A stretch of DNA of 64,000 nucleotides from Parasphingorhabdus marina DSM 22363 (lineage in GTDB: Bacteria; Pseudomonadota; Alphaproteobacteria; Sphingomonadales; Sphingomonadaceae), in contig NZ_FSQW01000002.1 of the NCBI RefSeq assembly GCF_900128895.1, forward strand, positions 310,001 to 374,000. Direction: 5' to 3'. The translations under genes were made by a program, and so were the position numbers. The notes beneath the pieces were generated by a model. It did not search any database and was not told where the DNA came from. It saw nothing but the letters and a program-made list of their open reading frames with translations. Positions 17,467 to 26,363 of this stretch are shown in pieces (within the stretch, counting starts at the first letter, position 1; each line of letters opens with the position of its first letter).

Positions 17467-17549
17467 CATCACAACTGCAATCAGACTGGCATAAGCCGCT
17501 GTCCCGTGGCATGGGGCGGCAAGTCATGTTTACGGGAAAATATCAATGA
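17463..17549 (+). CDS. Possible 28-residue peptide nested between the nucleotidyltransferase and glmU
   Basis: ATG 17463 overlaps the nucleotidyltransferase stop (ATGA) and the TGA at 17547 overlaps the glmU start (ATGA), so this 28-codon frame exactly fills the gap between the two genes with 4-nt overlaps at both ends. The peptide begins MTSQLQSDWHK and ends MFTGKYQ; it is basic, soluble and without cysteine. It may be a real small product of the cassette, a coupling leader carrying ribosomes into glmU, or chance. No family match is known to me. Confidence 0.35.
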   Translation: MTSQLQSDWHKPLSRGMGRQVMFTGKYQ

Positions 17550-18895
17550 CCACTCGACCTCTCGCCGCAATCATTCTGGCCGCCGGTCAGGGCACCCGGA
17601 TGAAGTCCGAAACCCACAAGGTTCTGCATCCAATCGCGGGCAAACCGATGCTGCATCACTTGCTGGACACAGTGGACTCTATCGGTGTGGAACGGACCGT
17701 GGTCGTGGTCGGCGCACGTCGGGAGCAAATCGAGGCCAGTGTCGCAGATCGTCAGGTCGATATCGCTGTGCAGGAAGACCAGCTCGGCACAGGCCATGCC
17801 GTGGCGCAGGCCCATGACGCCCTCGAAGGCTTTGCGGGAGACGTGCTGATTCTCTACGGCGACGTGCCGATGGTCAGCGCTGCAACGATGGAACGGATGA
17901 TAGCGCGCCTGAACGACGGCACCGATCCCCGTGCAGTGGTCCTGGGGTTCCGGCCGAACGATGCCGGTGCCTATGGCCGGATTATTGCCGATGACCAGGG
18001 CGAAATCGCCAGGATGGTTGAGTATAAAGATGCCAATGACGCCGAACGCGCGGTGAATCTGTGCAATAGCGGGCTGATGGCCGTGCGGTCGACCGATCTC
18101 TTCATCTTGCTTGACCAAATCAGCAATGACAATGCGGCGGGCGAATATTATCTCCCCGACATCGTGATGCTGCCCGGCCAGCACAGCGCGGTTATCGAGG
18201 TTGATGAACCGGCGGAAGTGGCGGGGGTCAACAGCCGCAGTGAACTGGCCGCCGTCGAAGCCGAATGGCAGGCGCGTCGTCGCGAGCAGGCCATGGCCGA
18301 TGGTGTGACCCTGATTGCCCCGGAAACCGTCTGGTTTTCGCATGATACAGCCGTTTCTTCAGATGTCGTCATAGAACCCAATGTCATTTTTGGACCAGGC
18401 GTATCCATTGCATCCGGTGCGACCATATTCGGTCACAGCCATATCGAGGGGGCAACTATCGGGGCGGGGGCCAAGGCGGGTCCCTTCGCACGTCTGCGTC
18501 CCGGTGCCGTGCTGGAAGAAGGGGCAAAAATCGGCAATTTTGTCGAAATGAAGAAGGCGGTGCTGGGCAAGGGTGCCAAGGCCAGCCATCTCACTTATCT
18601 CGGCGATGCCGAAGTGGGCGAGGGCGCCAATATCGGTGCCGGCACGATCACCTGCAATTATGACGGCTATTTCAAGTACAAAACTACCATCGGCAAAGGC
18701 GCTTTCATTGGCAGCAACAGCGCACTGGTGGCGCCGGTAAATATCGGTGATGGCGCGATTGTCGGGGCCGGAGCGACAGTCACCAAAGACGTGAAAGCCG
18801 GAGATCTGGCATTGGTGCGCCCCGAGCAAACCGCGAAAAAGGGCTGGGCCGACCGGTTCAACGCGGTGAGCGCGAAGAAGAAGGCCGGGAAGTGA
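17546..18895 (+). CDS. glmU: GlmU, bifunctional UDP-GlcNAc pyrophosphorylase/GlcN-1-P acetyltransferase
   Basis: Acetylates glucosamine-1-phosphate and uridylylates it to UDP-GlcNAc for peptidoglycan and lipopolysaccharide. The N-terminal nucleotidyl domain begins with LAAGQGTRMKSETHKVLHP (residues about 11-29), with QEDQLGTGHA and YGDVPM; the C-terminal left-handed beta-helix includes RPGAVLEEGAKIGNFVEMKK and GAGTITCNYDG. At 449 residues it is full length. GGAAAA 5 nt upstream of ATG 17546 is the ribosome-binding site. The stop overlaps the next gene (GTGA). Confidence 0.96.
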   Translation: MTTRPLAAIILAAGQGTRMKSETHKVLHPIAGKPMLHHLLDTVDSIGVERTVVVVGARREQIEASVADRQVDIAVQEDQLGTGHAVAQAHDALEGFAGDVLILYGDVPMVSAATMERMIARLNDGTDPRAVVLGFRPNDAGAYGRIIADDQGEIARMVEYKDANDAERAVNLCNSGLMAVRSTDLFILLDQISNDNAAGEYYLPDIVMLPGQHSAVIEVDEPAEVAGVNSRSELAAVEAEWQARRREQAMADGVTLIAPETVWFSHDTAVSSDVVIEPNVIFGPGVSIASGATIFGHSHIEGATIGAGAKAGPFARLRPGAVLEEGAKIGNFVEMKKAVLGKGAKASHLTYLGDAEVGEGANIGAGTITCNYDGYFKYKTTIGKGAFIGSNSALVAPVNIGDGAIVGAGATVTKDVKAGDLALVRPEQTAKKGWADRFNAVSAKKKAGK

Positions 18896-19221
18896 AGCGG
18901 AAGTTTCTGTTTGTTTGCAGTCAAAACAAATGGAGAAGCCCAACCGCCGAGCAGATCTTTTCAGAACGAACAGATATTGACGTCAGCTCAGCCGGCACCA
19001 ACAATGATGCTGAAAACCCCCTCGATACTGAGCAGGTCGAGTGGGCCGACGTCATCGTGGCAATGGAGCGCCAACACCGGACCAAGATTCAGCAACGTTT
19101 CAAAACGGCCATAAACGGCAAGAAAATCGTCGTGTTGGGCATTCCGGACAACTACCGTTTCATGGACTCTGATCTCATTAGATTGTTGAAGGAAAAAATG
19201 CGCCGTCACTTTCCCAATTGA
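18892..19221 (+). CDS. Low-molecular-weight protein tyrosine phosphatase-like protein
   Basis: A 109-residue protein with the phosphatase loop FVCSQNKWRSPTAE: Cys9-x5-Arg15-Ser16, the signature of the LMW-PTP fold, with a late PDNYRFMDSDLI supplying the general-acid aspartate. It belongs to a short branch (COG4551 type) of predicted phosphatases; the substrate is unknown. The start is GTG 18892 overlapping the glmU stop. Its last codon overlaps the consensus TTGACA -35 box of the following toxin-antitoxin pair. Confidence 0.78.
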   Translation: MKRKFLFVCSQNKWRSPTAEQIFSERTDIDVSSAGTNNDAENPLDTEQVEWADVIVAMERQHRTKIQQRFKTAINGKKIVVLGIPDNYRFMDSDLIRLLKEKMRRHFPN

Positions 19222-19253
19222 CATGATATCATGATATGATATCACCATATCAT
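19218..19253 (+). promoter_or_regulatory. Promoter and overlapping palindromic operator of the vapBC-like pair
   Basis: A consensus -35 TTGACA (19218-19223) overlaps the phosphatase stop. Overlapping palindromes follow: ATGATATCAT (19223-19232), TGATATGATATCA (19232-19244), and ATGATAT-CACC-ATATCAT (19236-19253), the last running into the antitoxin ATG at 19252. A -10-like TATCAC (19240-19245) is 16 nt from the -35 box and would start RNA at about 19252. There is no Shine-Dalgarno sequence, so the message may be leaderless. The repeats are a natural site for ribbon-helix-helix autorepression. Confidence 0.7.
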
Positions 19254-19581
19254 GACTCGCATTCTTGCAGATCTCTCGGAAGATGATGTCCAGTGGCTCG
19301 ACGCGCAGGCGGTGGGGCAGGGGACGTCGCGGGCGCAATTGTTGCGCGATGCCGTGGCGGCGTTCCGGGCGGATGCGTCCAAACAGGGGATCGAGAAATA
19401 TTTCGGGATTTGGCGCGACCGGCGCAGCCCGCAGGATCCGGTCGAGTGGCAAAGGCGGGAGCGGGCTTCCTGGACCCGGCCCTGGGATCCCGATTACTGG
19501 GATGTCCGCAAGGAATTTCCCGATCTGTTTGATGCTGATGATGACCGCGAAGCCGAGCGTTATCGCCGGAAGCAGGCCTGA
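19252..19581 (+). CDS. Ribbon-helix-helix antitoxin, VapB-like
   Basis: The N-terminal 45 residues (MTRILADLSEDDVQWLDAQA then TSRAQLLRDAVAAF) form a CopG/RHH DNA-binding domain; the rest, to 109 residues, is charged and Trp/Asp-rich (DPVEWQRRERASWTRPWDPD), suited to wrap the toxin. It is longer than common VapB proteins (70-80 residues). It probably neutralises the PIN toxin 5 nt downstream and represses the shared promoter through the palindromes that reach its start codon. Confidence 0.75.
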   Translation: MTRILADLSEDDVQWLDAQAVGQGTSRAQLLRDAVAAFRADASKQGIEKYFGIWRDRRSPQDPVEWQRRERASWTRPWDPDYWDVRKEFPDLFDADDDREAERYRRKQA

Positions 19582-19586
19582 CGCAC

Positions 19587-19955
19587 ATGAACGAAGCGGT
19601 TTTTGATTCCAACATCCTGTTTGATGCACTCAATGACATTGGTCGTGCCAGTGTCGAGCTGCAGCGATATGACCGGCGTTATATCAGCAGACTGACCTGG
19701 ATAGAGATTTTGACCAAAGCCCTGCCCGATGACGGCGATCGCGCGGAAGAATTCCTGTCCTTTTTCAATGTTATCGAAGTCAATGAAGAGATCGCCCGTC
19801 GCGCCGCTCTGCTGCGCAGTGACCGGCGGCGGCTGAAGGCGATGGATGCCGTTGTTCTCGCCTCCGCCCAGCTCACCGGACGGATCCTTATCACCCGAAA
19901 CAATCGCGATTTTCCGGCGGAAATGCCGGGAATTCGCATCCCCTATACTCTCTAA
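19587..19955 (+). CDS. vapC: PIN-domain ribonuclease toxin, VapC-like
   Basis: A 122-residue PIN domain with the acidic metal-binding set: D7 in FDSNILFDAL, E39 in LTWIEIL, the MDAVVLASAQ aspartate and RNNRDFP near the end. VapC toxins cleave tRNA or rRNA when freed from antitoxin. It follows the RHH antitoxin gene by 5 nt. The pair lies between glmU and glmS, essential cell-wall precursor genes. The VapC label describes the fold; the cleavage target is unknown. Confidence 0.82.
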   Translation: MNEAVFDSNILFDALNDIGRASVELQRYDRRYISRLTWIEILTKALPDDGDRAEEFLSFFNVIEVNEEIARRAALLRSDRRRLKAMDAVVLASAQLTGRILITRNNRDFPAEMPGIRIPYTL

Positions 19956-19973
19956 CCGGAAAGCCCAGAATCT

Positions 19974-21797
19974 ATGTGTGGAATTATCGGAATTGTTGGC
20001 AAGGAAGCTGTCTCGGATCGTCTGGTCGACGGTCTCAAACGCATGGAATATCGTGGCTATGACAGTGCCGGTGTTTGCACGGTGGAAAACAGCCAGCTGA
20101 TCCGCCGCCGCGCCGAAGGCAAGCTGTTCAATCTGGTCAATGTGCTGAAATCAGATGATGCACCGGGCCATACCGGCATCGCCCATACGCGCTGGGCCAC
20201 CCATGGTGCGCCAACCACATCCAATGCCCATCCGCATGCCACCGGCGAAGTCGCGCTGGTGCACAACGGGATTATCGAGAATTTCAAGCCGCTGCGGGAC
20301 GAGCTGATCAAGCGCGGGCGGCAGTTTGAAAGCGAAACCGATACCGAAGTCGTTGCACATCTGGTCAGCGAGCAGGTAGAAGACGGGAAATCTCCGGAAG
20401 AGGCGGTGCAGGCCGTGCTGCCGCAGTTGCGCGGGGCCTTTGCGCTGGCCATTGCTTTCCGCTCCCATCCCGGTCTCTTGATTGGAGCTCGGCTTGGTTC
20501 ACCGCTGGTTGTTGGCTATGGGGACGGAGAAACCTATCTCGGCTCCGATGCGCTGGCTCTAGCACCACTGACGCAGCAGATCTCCTATCTCGAGGAAGGA
20601 GACTGGGTGGTCGTGACCGAAGATGGTGCCACCATTTATGACAATCAGAACAAGGCAGTGGAGCGCGAAGTGACGACGTCGGGGGTTTCTGCAGCGACGA
20701 TCGAAAAAGGCCAGTACCGGCACTATATGCAGAAGGAGATTTTCGAGCAGCCGACGGTGGTTGCCCAGACGCTGCAAAGCTATATCCGTCCACTGGAGCA
20801 GCAGGTGGCGCTGCCGCAGATGGGTTTTGATCTCGAAAGCATCAAGCGGATCACCATCGTGGCCTGCGGCACCAGTTATTATGCCGGAATGGTCGCCAAA
20901 TACTGGTTCGAGACATTCGCGAGGGTGCCGGTCGATCTCGATGTGGCCTCGGAGTTCCGCTATCGGGAACCCGTGCTGGAACCTGGCGGACTGGCACTTT
21001 TCATCTCGCAGTCGGGAGAGACGGCCGACACATTGGCAGCCTTGCGGCACAGCAAGGAGAATGACCAGAAGATCGCCGTAGTTGTCAACGTCCCGACCAG
21101 CTCGATGGCGCGGGAAGCGGACCTGTTGTTGCCCACCCATGCCGGACCGGAAATCGGAGTGGCGTCAACCAAGGCCTTCTCCTGCCAGCTGGCGGTTCTA
21201 GCCGCGCTGGCGGCGCATCTGGCGGTGGTGAAGGGCAAGATGTCGCGCGAAGAGGAAATGGACGTTGTCCGCCATCTGACCGAAGCTCCGGCAGCGTTGA
21301 ATGCGGCACTGGCCTATGACGAGGCGATTGCCGACATGGCGCATCTGGTCGCTCCGGCCCGGGACGTGCTGTATCTCGGCCGCGGACCGGACTATCCACT
21401 GGCTCTGGAAGGCGCGTTGAAGTTGAAGGAAATCAGCTATATCCACGCGGAAGGTTACGCATCAGGCGAAATGAAGCACGGGCCGATTGCGCTGATTGAC
21501 GAGGCCGTTCCGGTCATCGTGCTGGCTCCATCCGGTCCGCTGTTTGAAAAAACCGTGTCAAACATGCAGGAAGTCCGAGCGCGGGGTGGCAAGATCGTGC
21601 TGATCTCCGACGCTGACGGTCTTGCCGAAGCCGGCGAAGGCTGCATGGCGACGATAGAAATGCCCCGCGTCCATCCGCTGATTGCACCGCTGGTTTATGC
21701 TGTACCTGTGCAGCTTCTGGCCTATCATGTTGCCGTGGCCAAGGGCACCGATGTCGATCAGCCCCGCAATCTCGCGAAATCGGTCACGGTGGAGTAG
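19974..21797 (+). CDS. glmS: GlmS, glutamine-fructose-6-phosphate aminotransferase
   Basis: Makes glucosamine-6-phosphate from fructose-6-phosphate and glutamine, the first step to UDP-GlcNAc. The 607-residue protein begins MCGIIGIVG with nucleophilic Cys2 of the class II amidotransferase domain; two SIS domains follow ([10 protein letters not shown], and the [20 protein letters not shown] segment), ending KSVTVE. It is separated from glmU by the phosphatase-like and vapBC genes, although both serve the same pathway. I see no glmS ribozyme in the 18-nt gap, as expected for a Gram-negative. Confidence 0.97.
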   Translation: MCGIIGIVGKEAVSDRLVDGLKRMEYRGYDSAGVCTVENSQLIRRRAEGKLFNLVNVLKSDDAPGHTGIAHTRWATHGAPTTSNAHPHATGEVALVHNGIIENFKPLRDELIKRGRQFESETDTEVVAHLVSEQVEDGKSPEEAVQAVLPQLRGAFALAIAFRSHPGLLIGARLGSPLVVGYGDGETYLGSDALALAPLTQQISYLEEGDWVVVTEDGATIYDNQNKAVEREVTTSGVSAATIEKGQYRHYMQKEIFEQPTVVAQTLQSYIRPLEQQVALPQMGFDLESIKRITIVACGTSYYAGMVAKYWFETFARVPVDLDVASEFRYREPVLEPGGLALFISQSGETADTLAALRHSKENDQKIAVVVNVPTSSMAREADLLLPTHAGPEIGVASTKAFSCQLAVLAALAAHLAVVKGKMSREEEMDVVRHLTEAPAALNAALAYDEAIADMAHLVAPARDVLYLGRGPDYPLALEGALKLKEISYIHAEGYASGEMKHGPIALIDEAVPVIVLAPSGPLFEKTVSNMQEVRARGGKIVLISDADGLAEAGEGCMATIEMPRVHPLIAPLVYAVPVQLLAYHVAVAKGTDVDQPRNLAKSVTVE

Positions 21798-21799
21798 TC

Positions 21800-22240
21800 A
21801 TGTCCAGCAATCCTTCCATTGTCGCCGTCGAGACCGCTGGCGGGAAATTTCAACAGACGGTCAAGGTCGGCCAGCACGAATTTCTGGCCGACGAGCCCGT
21901 GTCGTTTGGTGGCCTGGATAGCGGGCCGTCACCCTATGATTTGCTTCTCGCCGCGCTCGGCAGCTGCACCTCGATGACCATGAAAATGTATGCGGATCGC
22001 AAGGACATACCGCTGGAGGGCGTGCACATAGAACTGGAGCACAGCCGGGATCATGTGGAGGATTGCCAGACCTGCAACAATGACGACAATCGCATCGATG
22101 TGATTGACCGGTCGATTACCATCCACGGGAATCTAACCGATGAGCAGCGCGAGAAACTGATGGAGATTGCTGACAAGTGCCCGGTGCACCGGACCTTGCA
22201 GAACCGGATCGATATTCACAGCACGCTGGTGCGCGAATGA
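21800..22240 (+). CDS. OsmC family peroxiredoxin-like protein
   Basis: A 146-residue OsmC/Ohr-fold protein with the two redox cysteines C56 (LGSCTSMT) and C127 (ADKCPVHRT). OsmC proteins reduce organic hydroperoxides using dihydrolipoamide or similar thiols. A further pair in EDCQTCNND (about 89-92) is found in the YhfA-like short branch. It begins 2 nt after glmS and overlaps the GFA gene by 4 nt, so the three are read together. Confidence 0.85.
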   Translation: MSSNPSIVAVETAGGKFQQTVKVGQHEFLADEPVSFGGLDSGPSPYDLLLAALGSCTSMTMKMYADRKDIPLEGVHIELEHSRDHVEDCQTCNNDDNRIDVIDRSITIHGNLTDEQREKLMEIADKCPVHRTLQNRIDIHSTLVRE

Positions 22241-22617
22241 TCCAGATTACCGGTGGTTGCCATTGCGGAGCCGTGCGTTTTGAAGCGGATGTATCGCCTG
22301 AGTCCGAACTTTTGGAATGTAATTGCTCAATATGCGCCAAAACCGGATTTCTGCACCTGATTGTTCCCCAAAGTGATTTTCGTCTGCTGAGCGGGGAGGG
22401 TGACCGAACGCATTATCAGTTCGGCAGCAAGCAGGCGGATCACCTGTTCTGCACGCATTGCGGAGTCAAAAGCTACTATCAGCCGCGTTCGCATCCGGAC
22501 AGCTGGAGCATCAATTACAACTGCCTCGATGATGGGCATGGACTGAAACCGCGCATTCGCAAGTTTGACGGGCAAAACTGGGAAAAGGCAAAGGCTTCTC
22601 TCGACGCTACGGATTGA
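22237..22617 (+). CDS. GFA/CENP-V family protein
   Basis: A 126-residue zinc protein of the glutathione-dependent formaldehyde-activating fold: [10 protein letters not shown] near the N-terminus, [15 protein letters not shown] and [17 protein letters not shown]. These carry the paired CxC, CxxC and CxxC zinc ligands. Many members lack proven activity on S-hydroxymethylglutathione, so the function is open. The start is ATG 22237, overlapping the OsmC stop; an in-frame upstream start would run into that gene. Confidence 0.82.
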   Translation: MIQITGGCHCGAVRFEADVSPESELLECNCSICAKTGFLHLIVPQSDFRLLSGEGDRTHYQFGSKQADHLFCTHCGVKSYYQPRSHPDSWSINYNCLDDGHGLKPRIRKFDGQNWEKAKASLDATD

Positions 22618-22660
22618 CGGACCGTTGCCGTCAGGCGTATAGGAAAACGCGCTATCGAAG

Positions 22661-22683
22661 GGCGGCCAGTCGGGTCGCCTTTT
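22661..22683 (+). terminator. Hairpin terminator after the glmS-osmC-GFA unit
   Basis: GGCGGCC (22661-22667) pairs with GGTCGCC (22673-22679) over 7 bp including one G-U, with a 5-nt loop and a TTTT run. It lies between the GFA stop and argD. Confidence 0.6.
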
Positions 22684-22729
22684 CTGTTTGCGAAACGCCG
22701 GCAAACCCCGGCCATCAAAGGAAAAGATG

Positions 22730-23914
22730 ATGACGATTACACCTCTCATGCCCGTTTATCCCCGGTGTGGTTTTCGTCCGGTCCGAGGCGAAGGAGCCTG
22801 GCTGATTTCCGAAGATGGCAGCCGGGCGCTGGATTTTGCCAGTGGTATTGCGGTGAACCTGCTCGGACATGGCCACCCGCATCTGACCCAAGCGATTCAG
22901 GAGCAGGCAGCAACCTTGATGCACGTGTCCAACCTTTATGGCAGCCCGCAAGGTGAAATCTTTGCGCAGCGCCTGGTCGACACCACTTTCGCGGACACGG
23001 TGTTCTTCACCAATTCCGGTGCGGAGGCGGTGGAGTGCGCGATCAAGGCCGCGCGCGCCTATCATCAGTCGCAGGGCAGTGACCGGTTCGAGATCATCAC
23101 CTTCAAAAACGCCTTTCATGGCCGGACGATGGCGACGATCTCCGCGTCCAATCAGGAAAAAATGCATCATGGCTTTTCGCCACTGCTGAACGGCTTTCGC
23201 TATGTGGATTTCGACGATCTCGAAGGTGCCAAAGCCGCGATCAATGAAAATACGGCGGCGTTTTTGGTGGAGCCGATTCAAGGTGAGGGTGGTGTCCGCC
23301 CCGCATCCGACGCGTTCATGAAAGGCCTGCGCGAACTGGCGGACGAGCATGGCATTTTGCTGGTGCTTGACGAAGTGCAATGCGGTGTGGCCCGGACCGG
23401 CGCGCTTTATGCGCATGAACTTTACGGCATTACGCCGGACATCATGGCCAGTGCCAAGGGTATCGGCGGTGGTTTCCCGTTCGGCGCCTGCCTCGCCACC
23501 GAGGAAGCCGCCCGGGGCATGGTCGTGGGAACGCACGGATCGACATATGGCGGCAATCCGCTGGCCATGGCTGCCGGCAATGCGGTCTGGGATGTTGTCG
23601 CCAATGACGAATTTCTGGAACATGTCCGGACTATCGGGGAAAAGCTGCGCGCGGCTATTGAGCAGTTTATCGGCAATTATCCCGACCTGTTCACGGGTGT
23701 CCGCGGCAAGGGCCTGATGCTGGGAATCACCATGACGCGGGAAACACGTTCTTTCGTGGCCCATTTGCGCGACAATCACGGCCTTCTGACGGTTGCCGCC
23801 GGCGACAACACGCTCCGTGTCCTGCCACCGCTCAACATTGATGAAGGCCATATTGCGACATTTATCGAGAAGCTCTCCGCGGGCGCTGCCGATTATGAGG
23901 CACCGGAGTCATGA
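22730..23914 (+). CDS. argD: Acetylornithine aminotransferase
   Basis: A class III PLP aminotransferase of 394 residues that makes N-acetylornithine from the semialdehyde in arginine synthesis, and often also acts in lysine synthesis. The PLP lysine is K243 in [28 protein letters not shown] supplies the ring-binding aspartate, and [11 protein letters not shown] is conserved. The start could be ATG 22727 or 22730; the AGGA spacing favours 22730. It overlaps argF by 4 nt. Confidence 0.92.
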   Translation: MTITPLMPVYPRCGFRPVRGEGAWLISEDGSRALDFASGIAVNLLGHGHPHLTQAIQEQAATLMHVSNLYGSPQGEIFAQRLVDTTFADTVFFTNSGAEAVECAIKAARAYHQSQGSDRFEIITFKNAFHGRTMATISASNQEKMHHGFSPLLNGFRYVDFDDLEGAKAAINENTAAFLVEPIQGEGGVRPASDAFMKGLRELADEHGILLVLDEVQCGVARTGALYAHELYGITPDIMASAKGIGGGFPFGACLATEEAARGMVVGTHGSTYGGNPLAMAAGNAVWDVVANDEFLEHVRTIGEKLRAAIEQFIGNYPDLFTGVRGKGLMLGITMTRETRSFVAHLRDNHGLLTVAAGDNTLRVLPPLNIDEGHIATFIEKLSAGAADYEAPES

Positions 23915-24837
23915 CCCGGCATTTTCTGAACCTCTCTGACGCCGGTGGTGATGCGGTCGCGGCAATGATCAATGACGCAATGGATCGCAAGGCGGCGCGC
24001 AAAGACTGGCCGAAAGGCAAGGCCGATGCGGATGCGCCGCTGGCTGATCACGTTCTCGCAATGATATTCGAGAAGAGCAGTACGCGGACACGGGTGTCTT
24101 TTGACATCGGGATCCGGCAACTGGGCGGCACCAGTATCGTGATGGACAGCGGCTCGATGCAGCTGGGCCGCGGGGAGACCGTGGCTGACACGGCCCGGGT
24201 CCTGTCCCGCATGTGCGATGCCATCATGATCCGGACCGACGATCATGGGAAGATCGAGGAACTGGCAGAATATGCGGATGTGCCGGTAATCAATGGTTTG
24301 ACCGATCTGTCCCACCCTTGCCAGATTGTTGCGGACCTTCTGACTCTTGTCGAGCATGGCAAGGCATTGCCCGGTCTGGAGGTCGCCTGGCTGGGAGACG
24401 GAAACAATGTGCTCAACAGCATCATTGAAGCGGCGGGCCTGATGAAATTCAATGTGCGTATCGGCTGTCCGGAAGGCTATGATCCGGATAGCAGCTTCAT
24501 CGCAGCGGCACAGAATGCCGGGGCGGGCGTCACGATTTTTCGAGATGAGGCCGAAGCGGTGGCCGGAGCAGATGTCGTGGTGACCGATACCTGGGTGTCC
24601 ATGGGTCAGGAGCATGTCCACAATAAAATGGCGGCGATGATGCCGTTTCAGGTCAATGACGTTCTTATGGAACAGGCAAAACCTGACGCGCTGTTTCTGC
24701 ACTGTCTTCCCGCCCATCGCGGGGAGGAAGTCATGCCGTCGGTGATTGATGGCCCGCAATCGGTGGTCTGGGATGAGGCGGAAAACCGGATTCACGCGCA
24801 AAAATCAATCCTGCGATGGGTGTTTGGTCAGATCTAG
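23911..24837 (+). CDS. argF: Ornithine carbamoyltransferase
   Basis: Condenses ornithine and carbamoyl phosphate to citrulline. The 308-residue protein has the carbamoyl-phosphate motif SSTRTR (56-61), the HPCQ motif near 136, ornithine-binding D-x-x-x-S-M-G ([10 protein letters not shown]) and [11 protein letters not shown] near 266. Coupled to argD by ATGA overlap, giving a short arginine operon. Confidence 0.96.
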   Translation: MTRHFLNLSDAGGDAVAAMINDAMDRKAARKDWPKGKADADAPLADHVLAMIFEKSSTRTRVSFDIGIRQLGGTSIVMDSGSMQLGRGETVADTARVLSRMCDAIMIRTDDHGKIEELAEYADVPVINGLTDLSHPCQIVADLLTLVEHGKALPGLEVAWLGDGNNVLNSIIEAAGLMKFNVRIGCPEGYDPDSSFIAAAQNAGAGVTIFRDEAEAVAGADVVVTDTWVSMGQEHVHNKMAAMMPFQVNDVLMEQAKPDALFLHCLPAHRGEEVMPSVIDGPQSVVWDEAENRIHAQKSILRWVFGQI

Positions 24838-25739
24838 TGGCAGACGTCTCGTTCATTGACCGCAACCTGTCCTTTGCCATTCCTGCCAAACATTGCCGGG
24901 GCAGGGCGGTGCGTCTGGGACCGGCACTGGATGATATCCTGACGGCACATCGCTATCCGCCGCAGATCCGGGCGGTGTTGGCAGAGGCGGTTTGCCTTAC
25001 CGCCATGCTGGGTGCTTTGCTGAAGCACGAGGACGCCCAGCTCACCATGCAGGCGCAGACCGAGGCCGGGGTGATCAGCCTTCTCGCCTGTGACTATAAG
25101 GACGGCGGATTGCGTGGCTATGTGCAGTTTGATGCCGAACGTCTCGTGCAACAGCCGGTGGAACCCAGTCTGATGGCTCTGTTCGGCAAGGGATATCTCG
25201 CAATCACGTTCGATCTGCCGGCTCCGCAGGGGCGAAACCAGGGGATTGTGCCTCTCGAAGGTGCCAGCCTGACCGAAGCGGTGCAGAATTATTTCGTGCA
25301 GTCCGAGCAATTGCCCACACTTGTGCGGGTGGCGGTGGATGATAGCGGAGAAAATATCACGGCGGGCGGTTTGCTGGTGCAGCACCTGCCCGAAGGCGAA
25401 GAAGGCCGCGAACGCCTGCACGTCCGGATGGATCATCCGGAATGGGAACATGTCGAAATCATGGCCGGGAGTGTCGAGCCGTCGGAACTGACGGACAAAA
25501 ACCTCCCGATGGCGGACCTGCTGTGGCGTTTGTTCAGCGAGAGCGACGAAGTGAGGGTTTTGAGCGGTAAACCGTGTGTTAAGGCTTGTCGTTGTACAGA
25601 TGATCATATTCGGGATGTCATTGCGAGATTTCCGAAAGAGGACAAAGAACATATGGTAGGAGATGACGGAACCATCTCGATCGACTGTGCGTTCTGCAGC
25701 AAGAAGTTCAGTATTACGGCTGCAAGTCTGAACAATTAG
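24816..25739 (+). CDS. hslO: Hsp33, redox-regulated holdase chaperone
   Basis: A cytoplasmic chaperone switched on by oxidative unfolding. The C-terminal zinc switch is complete: CRC (KACRCTDD) and, about 30 residues later, CAFC ([10 protein letters not shown]). Total 307 residues from ATG 24816, which overlaps argF by 22 nt; GTG 24837, giving a TAGTG junction, is an equally good start and matches the usual family length better. With OsmC upstream it adds to a peroxide-response flavour of this stretch. Confidence 0.93.
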   Translation: MGVWSDLVADVSFIDRNLSFAIPAKHCRGRAVRLGPALDDILTAHRYPPQIRAVLAEAVCLTAMLGALLKHEDAQLTMQAQTEAGVISLLACDYKDGGLRGYVQFDAERLVQQPVEPSLMALFGKGYLAITFDLPAPQGRNQGIVPLEGASLTEAVQNYFVQSEQLPTLVRVAVDDSGENITAGGLLVQHLPEGEEGRERLHVRMDHPEWEHVEIMAGSVEPSELTDKNLPMADLLWRLFSESDEVRVLSGKPCVKACRCTDDHIRDVIARFPKEDKEHMVGDDGTISIDCAFCSKKFSITAASLNN

Positions 25740-25883
25740 AAGCATGCGAAGGGGGCATCCGGCGCAACAACTGTCCAATCTGTCCAATCAAATGCCGCAA
25801 TTGAGCGCGATAAGTGCCATATTCGTCGGGTATCGGATGATTCTCGAGGCGGAAACCCGAGGTACAAAACAGGAGTAAGAGCA

Positions 25884-26291
25884 ATGAAAGGTACAAAAAT
25901 GCTGAAGTATTTCGGCGCGGTATCCGTGACTTTCTTTGCTTTTGCGGCCTCTGCACCTGCTCAGGCTCCTGCTCTTGCCCTGCTCGACGGACTGCAGAAA
26001 GGTCAATGGACTCTGAAACCCCGTGGCAGCACCGGTGCCGGACAGCAGCTATGTCTTGGTGATCCGGCGATTTTGCTGCAGATTCGGCATGCGCAGGAAA
26101 GTTGCTCCTATTATGTGATCGAGGATCGGCCTCAATCCGTTCGGGTGAGTTACAAATGCGGAGGAAGCGACCATGGTGTAACCACCATTCGTCGCGAATC
26201 CAGCCAGCTCGTCCAGATCCAGTCACAGGGTATCAAAAATAACGCGCCTTTTTCCTTTTCAGTAGAAGGCCGCCGTACCGGATCCTGCTGA
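25884..26291 (+). CDS. Small secreted four-cysteine protein
   Basis: A 135-residue protein with a Sec signal peptide (about 1-28, ending SAPAQA) and a mature domain that starts ALLDGLQKGQWTLKPRG and has cysteines in QQLCLGD, QESCSYY, SYKCGGS and at the very end TGSC, suggesting two disulfides. I recall similar sphingomonad proteins of unknown function with the same ending (RTGxC). GGAG 8 nt before ATG 25884 supports the start. It sits alone between hslO and the small RNA. Confidence 0.7.
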   Translation: MKGTKMLKYFGAVSVTFFAFAASAPAQAPALALLDGLQKGQWTLKPRGSTGAGQQLCLGDPAILLQIRHAQESCSYYVIEDRPQSVRVSYKCGGSDHGVTTIRRESSQLVQIQSQGIKNNAPFSFSVEGRRTGSC

Positions 26292-26363
26292 AGACAGCCG
26301 GGCACCGGGACTGCTTTAACAATTTCTTAACCTTGTTCATTTAGCAACAACTGCATCATGCGA

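Noticed and set aside
22715-23851. 378-codon open frame opposite argD
   Set aside because: Antisense shadow of a GC-rich gene; no family features, no ribosome-binding site, histidine- and arginine-rich composition typical of such shadows.
23893-24801. 302-codon open frame opposite argF
   Set aside because: Same reason; argF is complete and highly conserved on the other strand.
25771-25788. Exact tandem repeat of CTGTCCAAT upstream of the four-cysteine protein
   Set aside because: Resembles a Pho box at first, but the 9-nt period is wrong for PhoB and there are only two copies; probably chance.
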